DNA of 10,201 bases, taken from Bacteroidota bacterium (GTDB lineage: Bacteria; Bacteroidota; Bacteroidia; Chitinophagales; Chitinophagaceae). The DNA lies in NCBI GenBank assembly GCA_023392185.1, contig JAEVZP010000181.1, positions 1 through 10,201 on the forward strand, written 5' to 3'. Under the pieces are notes generated by a model that was not told where the DNA came from, searched no databases, and worked only from the letters and a program-made list of their open reading frames with translations. The translations under genes and the position numbers were made by a program. Of this stretch, positions 6,105 to 10,201 are shown piece after piece. Numbering within the stretch: the stretch's first letter is position 1; the number at the start of each line of letters is the position of its first letter.

Positions 6105-6112
6105 TTCCTTTG
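6105..6112 (+). promoter_or_regulatory. Possible -7 box for the T9SS cargo gene
   Basis: TTCCTTTG differs from TAnnTTTG at one base and lies 15 bp before the ATG. An AGGAAAG sequence at 6113-6119 could serve as a weak ribosome-binding site. A near-palindrome ATTCCGGAAA (6089-6098) lies just upstream of the box. Confidence 0.3.
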
Positions 6113-6127
6113 AGGAAAGCTTAACAC

Positions 6128-7141
6128 ATGAAAAAACTGTTGCCTGTGCTGGCCGTGTTTTTGGTTTCCCATCTGGCCCATGCCCAGGGGGGCAGTGTTT
6201 GGGACGGCCTGCCGGGTGACTCCGTTGTGTTTGATTTCACACCGGGCGACAGCTTACACCATCTGAATTCCAACGGCCACCCGGTATCGATAGACACCAC
6301 CGGCTGCGTACTGTGGCAAATCGGTACAACAACCAAACCCGGTTTTCTTTCCGCTGGCGCAGCCGCGCGTGGTATTATGACAGATACCCTCCGTGGCTAT
6401 GCCGCCAACCGGGATGACTATTTCACCATCAAAGGCTTTAATACAAACCCAAACTGGCTGGGTGCCAATAATCCCATTTTAACCTTCGAACATCGCTACG
6501 AAACAAGGCAGGGTCATGCCGGCGGCTGTGTAGAACTCTCGAACGACAGCGGAGCGACATGGAAAAGTATTTTTCAGCTTTGCAACGATACCAATACAAA
6601 CCAGAATCCCAGCTATTGGGAAAGTGTTTATACAGATAACTTTTATGTCCGGCAGGACACCTTGCAAAACGGCATCCCAGCTTTTAGCGGGCGCAGTAAC
6701 GGCTATATTCAGTCCCGGTTACAGCTTTTTTGGGGAATACCTATTAAGAGTTTACAAGCGCCCTGCAATTTTTGGCACGAAGAGATTTGGGTTCGCTTTC
6801 GTTTTCTGAGTGATTCCACGACCGATACATTGGCCGGTTGGGCCATCCGGCGCGTGGCAGTGGAATATGACTTGTTTCCGGGCGCGGTCACCGGTACCGC
6901 TCAGGCAGCGACCCGCCTCTCCTACTCCCCCAACCCGTCGGCGACCGGCGTTTTCCTCCTGGACAAAGCCTTTGAGGTAAGCCCCGAGCAGCGCTATGAA
7001 GTGCGCAATGCCCTCGGAACGGTCGTTATTTCCGGAAAACCAGAGCGGACTTTCGACTTAAGCCACCTGCCGAAGGGGCTGTATTGGATCCGGATCTGGG
7101 GGAAAGGCGGCAGTGCGGTGGGGAAGGTGGTTTGGGAATAA
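6128..7141 (+). CDS. Secreted protein with T9SS C-terminal sorting domain
   Basis: The 337-residue protein begins with a clear signal peptide (MKKLLPVLAVFLVSHLAHA, probable cut after A19). The C terminus, from about residue 266, has the type A sorting pattern of the Por/T9SS system: SYSPNPSATGVFLL, then RYEVRNALGTVV, DLSHLPKGLYWIRI and a final basic-hydrophobic KVVWE. Such proteins cross the outer membrane through T9SS and are either released or anchored to the surface. The middle (about 95-250) looks like a beta-sandwich: LTFEHRYETRQGHAGGCVELSNDSGATWKSI (about 118-148) and WAIRRVAVEYDLF (238-250) resemble MAM/jelly-roll modules on other Bacteroidota secreted proteins. No catalytic motif is evident. 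Four cysteines (C60, C134, C152, C213) could form disulfides. It has no obvious partner gene; its substrate or binding role is unknown. Confidence 0.85.
   Translation: MKKLLPVLAVFLVSHLAHAQGGSVWDGLPGDSVVFDFTPGDSLHHLNSNGHPVSIDTTGCVLWQIGTTTKPGFLSAGAAARGIMTDTLRGYAANRDDYFTIKGFNTNPNWLGANNPILTFEHRYETRQGHAGGCVELSNDSGATWKSIFQLCNDTNTNQNPSYWESVYTDNFYVRQDTLQNGIPAFSGRSNGYIQSRLQLFWGIPIKSLQAPCNFWHEEIWVRFRFLSDSTTDTLAGWAIRRVAVEYDLFPGAVTGTAQAATRLSYSPNPSATGVFLLDKAFEVSPEQRYEVRNALGTVVISGKPERTFDLSHLPKGLYWIRIWGKGGSAVGKVVWE
7029..7038. repeat. TTTCCGGAAA palindrome, copy 4 of 6
   Basis: Exact copy inside the T9SS cargo gene; read as the codons for Ile-Ser-Gly-Lys, so the first base is at codon position 2. Confidence 0.9.
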
Positions 7142-7393
7142 GACAAGGTTTTTTGTTCTTAAAAGAAACTCAGAAGGGTGTCTTCTTTTAGATAGGGAAG
7201 TAGCCCCTTTTAGAAAAAAAGGGCTTGTATTTCCGGGAAGCCTTCTCCTGCATACGATATAAGAGTGTGAGATGAAGGGTTTTGGAGGAGCTGGCAACAA
7301 CTAAAAGGCATACTTTTTGTTAGAGCATTGAGTGCGTCCGGACCCCTACTCCTCAACAGACGCCTCCTTTGTATCCCTTTTTTAAATCCCTAC
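7142..7393 (+). other. Intergenic region with weak terminator-like hairpins
   Basis: No gene is seen in these 252 bp. Two weak stems follow the T9SS cargo gene: AGAAG/CTTCT at 7172-7186 followed by TTT, and AGCCC/GGGCT at 7202-7225, extendable by TTTT/AAAA past one bulged C. Either may end that transcript. TACTTTTTG at 7311-7319 has one base too many to fit TAnnTTTG but is the best candidate -7 box for the downstream glycosyltransferase. The reading frame upstream of 7394 opens only with a TTG at 7328 and lacks family sequence. Confidence 0.35.
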
Positions 7394-8521
7394 ATGCAGC
7401 TTGTTTGTTTCTCGCATCTGCGCTGGAATTTCGTGTACCAGCGTCCCCAACACCTGCTGTCCCGCTTCGTGCCGGACTCTAAAGTGTTTTTTATTGAAGA
7501 ACCCCTCGCGACGGCCGATCCGGATGATCACTACGACGCTTCGGTGTCCAGAGAAGGCGTAACGGTGATTGTGCCGCGCCTTTCGGAAACGGTTTCCGGA
7601 AACCACAACGGCCGGTTGCGCGCCCTGATCAACCGCATTTTTGCCGGCTACCGGATTGATGATTTTATTGCCTGGTACTACACGCCCATGGCGTTGCCTT
7701 TTACGCGACAGCTGGAGCCGGCCGTCACCGTTTTTGACGCGATGGACGAGCTTTCGGCTTTCAAATTTGCCCCGGCAGAACTGAAGGAACTGGAAGAGGA
7801 GATGATGCAACAGGCCGATGTGGTATTCACCGGCGGCCAATCGCTCTACGAAGCCAAAAAACACCGCCACCCCAACATCCACGCGTTTCCGAGCAGCATC
7901 GACAAAGCGCATTTCGCCGGTGCCCGGACGCTGACGGAAGAACCTGCCGACCAAAAAGAAATTCCGCATCCGCGCCTGGGTTTTTATGGTGTGGTAGATG
8001 AGCGGTTTGATATCGAGCTCCTGCGCGGCATGGCGGCCCTGCGCCCCGACTGGCAGTTTGTGATTATCGGGCCGGTAGTGAAAATTGACCCGGCCGACCT
8101 GCCGCAGGCAGCCAATATCCATTACCTCGGCGGTCGCACCTACGACGAGTTGCCCGCCTACCTCAGCGGTTGGGATGTGGCCCTGATTGCCTTTGCCTTA
8201 AACGAATCGACCCGGTTTATTTCCCCTACGAAAACGCCGGAATACCTCGCCGCCGGAATACCGGTGGTTTCGACTCCGATTCACGATGTGGTACACCCTT
8301 ACGGCGACGAAGGTCTTGTAGCGATTGCCCACAACGCCGAAGAAGCCGTGCGCTACGCTGAAGAGCTGATGCACCTGGACAAAGCCCCCTGGCTGGCCCG
8401 CGTGGATGCTTTCCTGCAAAACGTTTCCTGGGATGCGACCTGGGGCGCTATGGCCACCCTGATTACCGAAGCCCTTTCCCCAAAACCCCAAATCCCTACC
8501 CCTGTATGTACGACTATCTGA
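7394..8521 (+). CDS. GT4-like glycosyltransferase
   Basis: The 375-residue protein is a GT-B fold glycosyltransferase that probably adds a sugar to a surface glycan. The start at 7394 is chosen because the family N terminus (MQLVCFSHLRWNFVYQRPQ, residues 1-19) begins exactly there. FDAMDELSAF is at 114-123, a typical motif before the domain linker. The C-terminal nucleotide-sugar domain begins near residue 194 (RLGFYGVVDERFD) and holds the donor site SPTKTPEYLAAGIPVVST at 277-294, with E283 in the position of the conserved glutamate. Residues 360-375 are low-complexity and lie over the start of the next gene. It overlaps glf by 16 bp, so the two are co-translated, and the UDP-galactofuranose made by Glf is a plausible donor; the acceptor is unknown. 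Family-level assignment is secure; sugar specificity is inference. Confidence 0.9.
   Translation: MQLVCFSHLRWNFVYQRPQHLLSRFVPDSKVFFIEEPLATADPDDHYDASVSREGVTVIVPRLSETVSGNHNGRLRALINRIFAGYRIDDFIAWYYTPMALPFTRQLEPAVTVFDAMDELSAFKFAPAELKELEEEMMQQADVVFTGGQSLYEAKKHRHPNIHAFPSSIDKAHFAGARTLTEEPADQKEIPHPRLGFYGVVDERFDIELLRGMAALRPDWQFVIIGPVVKIDPADLPQAANIHYLGGRTYDELPAYLSGWDVALIAFALNESTRFISPTKTPEYLAAGIPVVSTPIHDVVHPYGDEGLVAIAHNAEEAVRYAEELMHLDKAPWLARVDAFLQNVSWDATWGAMATLITEALSPKPQIPTPVCTTI
7593..7602. repeat. TTTCCGGAAA palindrome, copy 5 of 6
   Basis: Exact copy inside the glycosyltransferase gene; read as Val-Ser-Gly-Asn. Confidence 0.9.
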
Positions 8522-9660
8522 TTGTAGGCTGTGGCTTTGCCGGCGCTGTGCTGGCCGAACGCCTGGCTTCTGTGGCAAATAAAAAAGTGTTGATTATTGA
8601 TAAGCGGAACCATATTGGGGGCAATGCCTACGACTTTTACGACGAAACCGGCATTCTGATTCACAAATACGGCCCGCATATCTTCCACACCAATTCGGCG
8701 GAAGTCTTTAACTATTTGAGCAATTTCACCGACTGGAGGCCCTATGAACACCACGTGCTGGCCAGTGTAGACGGCCAGCTGGTGCCCATTCCCATCAACC
8801 TCAACACCATCAACAAGCTGTATGGGCTGAACCTTTCCAGCGAAGAAGTGGCACAATTTCTGGCGTCCAAAGCCGAGAAACGCGCGCCGATTCTGACTTC
8901 GGAGGACGTCGTGGTGAACGCCGTAGGCGAAGAACTTTTTGAGAAATTCTTTAAAGGTTACACCAAAAAACAGTGGGACCTCTACCCTGCCGAACTGGAC
9001 GCCAGCGTGACGGCCCGCGTACCTACGCGCACCAACCGCGACAACCGCTATTTCACGGATACCTTTCAGGCCATGCCGGCGCAGGGCTATACAAAGATGT
9101 TTGAGCGTCTGCTGGACCATCCCAACATCCACGTGATGCTAAACGCTGATTTTGAAGAACTTAAAGACACGATTGCATACCAGGAGCTGATTTATACCGG
9201 CCCGATTGACCAATACTTCGACTACTGCTACGGCAAGTTGCCCTACCGGTCGATCGACTTTAAGTTTGAAAGTCACGATAAGGAATGGTATCAGGAAACC
9301 GGCACGATCAATTACCCAAATTCGCAGCCGTACACCCGGATTACGGAATTTAAATACCTCACCGGGCAGCAACACCACCGGACCACCATCGTGTATGAAT
9401 ACCCGACGGCAGAAGGCGACCCGTACTACCCCATTCCGCGCAAGCAAAACACCGATTTGTACAATCAGTACCGCGCTCTTGCTGCCGAACTGCCGCACGT
9501 GCACTTCTTGGGCCGGCTGGGGACCTATAAGTATTACAACATGGACCAGGTAGTAGCGCAGGCACTGGCGTATTTCCGGAAACTGGAGAAGCGTGCAAAG
9601 GGCGGAAATGGTCAGTTGGTGAGTGCGAATGGAAACGGACGGGTAACGATAGAGCGGTAG
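8506..9660 (+). CDS. glf: UDP-galactopyranose mutase
   Basis: This flavoenzyme converts UDP-galactopyranose to UDP-galactofuranose (EC 5.4.99.9), the donor for galactofuranose in O-antigens and other glycans. Reduced FAD acts as a nucleophile on the sugar. The 384 residues match the bacterial family. The FAD motif GCGFAGA is at residues 8-14, RNHIGGNAYD at 34-43, KYGPHIFHT at 54-62, PIPINLNTIN at 94-103, and the mobile-loop block KKQWDLYP at 154-161. Likely substrate-diphosphate arginines are R171 and R278, the latter in YTRITEFK, and a C-terminal FAD block RLGTYKYYNMDQV is at 337-349. All are intact. The ATG at 8506 lies inside the end of the glycosyltransferase gene (16-bp overlap, different frame). 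The last 20 residues or so are a Gly/Asn-rich tail. A strong terminator follows. Confidence 0.97.
   Translation: MYDYLIVGCGFAGAVLAERLASVANKKVLIIDKRNHIGGNAYDFYDETGILIHKYGPHIFHTNSAEVFNYLSNFTDWRPYEHHVLASVDGQLVPIPINLNTINKLYGLNLSSEEVAQFLASKAEKRAPILTSEDVVVNAVGEELFEKFFKGYTKKQWDLYPAELDASVTARVPTRTNRDNRYFTDTFQAMPAQGYTKMFERLLDHPNIHVMLNADFEELKDTIAYQELIYTGPIDQYFDYCYGKLPYRSIDFKFESHDKEWYQETGTINYPNSQPYTRITEFKYLTGQQHHRTTIVYEYPTAEGDPYYPIPRKQNTDLYNQYRALAAELPHVHFLGRLGTYKYYNMDQVVAQALAYFRKLEKRAKGGNGQLVSANGNGRVTIER
9573..9582. repeat. TTTCCGGAAA palindrome, copy 6 of 6
   Basis: Exact copy near the end of glf; read in a different frame from copies 4 and 5, as Tyr-Phe-Arg-Lys. Confidence 0.9.
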
Positions 9661-9709
9661 TTTTTACTTTTCTATTCTTCAAGGCAGAAACAGAAAACGA
9701 AATGTTTTA

Positions 9710-9752
9710 AAACTAAAAATGCCCCGGTTTATTTCCGGGGCATTTTTAGTTT
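9710..9752. terminator. Bidirectional terminator between glf and the ABC ATPase
   Basis: Arms 9710-9727 and 9735-9752 form a perfect 18-bp stem with a 7-base loop (TTTATTT). The inner half is GC-rich (TGCCCCGG/CCGGGGCA) and the outer half is A-rich on the left and T-rich on the right (CATTTTTAGTTT), so it works as a terminator in either direction. It sits between the convergent glf (ending at 9660) and the ABC gene (ending at 9827). Confidence 0.88.
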
Positions 9753-9789
9753 GCAAAGCACTGAATTTTCGACGGGCCGTCCGTTTTAA

Positions 9790-9832
9790 ACTTGACAAGT
9801 CTATCAGCAAAGTATACGAGGACTTGTCAAGT
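9790..9832. repeat. 12-bp inverted repeat overlapping the ABC stop codon
   Basis: Arms 9790-9801 (ACTTGACAAGTC) and 9821-9832 (GACTTGTCAAGT) are perfect complements separated by 19 bases. Each arm contains ACTTG-N-CAAGT, itself a palindrome around one base. The TGA stop of the ABC gene (9827-9829) lies inside the right arm. On the minus strand the second arm is followed by TTTAAAA, so it may be an additional terminator; the 19-base loop is long for that. Confidence 0.6.
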
Positions 9833-10201
9833 CGTTGCCTCGCGCATCCGGCTTTCTTTGGCTTCCTGCAAAAACTTAGAAGCGAAGATGAAGCTGTTGA
9901 GGTCGGGGTCAGTGGCGTGGATAATTTCCTGTGCGTTGCCTTCCCATTGTTTTCTCCCCTGATGCATAAATACGATATGGTCGCCGCTTTCCATCACCGT
10001 GTTCATGTCGTGGGTGTTCACCACGGTAGTAATGTTATACTCGTAAGTAATTTCCGAAATCAGGTGGTCTATCACGATAGACGTCTTCGGGTCCAGACCG
10101 GAGTTGGGCTCATCGCAAAACAGGTATTTCGGGTTCAGGACAATGGCCCGAGCAAGCGCCACCCGCTTTTTCATCCCTCCGGAAATCTCCGCCGGAAATT
10201 T
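9827..10201 (-). CDS. MlaF-type ABC transporter ATPase (partial)
   Basis: The C-terminal 124 residues of an ABC ATPase are present; the gene continues past the right edge, and the frame is open to the last base (KFPAEISGG before MKKR). The signature motif SGGMKKRVALARA is followed by Walker B LFCDEPNSGLDP and the H-loop histidine in NTHDM. SGGMKKRVALARA is characteristic of the Mla/Ttg2A branch that powers phospholipid trafficking between inner and outer membranes with an MlaE permease and an MlaD MCE protein. NSGLDP in place of the more usual TSGLDP or TTGLDP is a form I associate with Bacteroidota. The apparent ATG at 10174 is internal methionine of the signature motif, not a start. Walker A is outside the window. 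The partner permease would be expected upstream, that is, to the right. Confidence 0.92.
   Translation of the reverse strand, partial: KFPAEISGGMKKRVALARAIVLNPKYLFCDEPNSGLDPKTSIVIDHLISEITYEYNITTVVNTHDMNTVMESGDHIVFMHQGRKQWEGNAQEIIHATDPDLNSFIFASKFLQEAKESRMREATT

Noticed and set aside
7328..7393. TTG-started extension of the glycosyltransferase
   Set aside because: The 22 extra residues have no family similarity, and the ATG at 7394 starts exactly at the family N terminus.

Overview
The window looks like a core chromosomal segment of a member of the Bacteroidota with moderate-to-high GC. The evidence is a type IX secretion (T9SS) C-terminal sorting domain, a DUF6089-type outer-membrane barrel, genes without clear Shine-Dalgarno sites, TAnnTTTG-like -7 promoter boxes, and an MlaF-type ATPase with the DEPNSGLDP Walker B form. 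The exact family (Saprospiria, Chitinophagia or Cytophagia) cannot be fixed from the sequence alone. No phage, transposase, CRISPR or defence genes are visible.

Layout. On the minus strand, reading right to left from 3533, are a 97-residue three-helix membrane protein, a DUF6089 outer-membrane barrel protein, malate:quinone oxidoreductase (mqo), and a small disordered Pro/Gly-rich protein closed by a clear terminator near the left edge. Divergent from the membrane protein, on the plus strand (3609-4379), is a phosphosulfolactate synthase (ComA-like). From 4380 to 5064 there is about 685 bp without a convincing gene. It is packed with structure: ten heptanucleotide tandem repeats, a 31-bp perfect hairpin that probably terminates comA, a second hairpin sharing a 7-base segment with the first, a third imperfect inverted repeat, and a 23-bp perfect hairpin that probably terminates sucD. 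sucD (succinyl-CoA ligase alpha) follows on the minus strand. Then come three plus-strand genes: a T9SS-secreted protein, a GT4-like glycosyltransferase, and UDP-galactopyranose mutase (glf), which overlaps the glycosyltransferase by 16 bp. A shared bidirectional terminator separates glf from a minus-strand ABC ATPase cut by the right edge.

How the genes relate. Mqo and SucD are both TCA-cycle enzymes but belong to separate transcription units. The glycosyltransferase/glf pair is the only tight operon and points to galactofuranose in a surface polysaccharide. The envelope theme (DUF6089 barrel, T9SS cargo, Mla-type lipid transport ATPase, sugar nucleotide mutase) is typical of this phylum.

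The strongest non-genic signal is the palindrome TTTCCGGAAA. It occurs exactly six times in 10.2 kb, where about 0.01 would be expected for a random 10-mer. It lies both between and inside genes, and the gene copies and near-copies use all three reading frames, so it is a DNA-level and not a protein-level signal. I found no convincing new multi-gene system. The palindrome and the nested hairpin cluster are the items worth pursuing.
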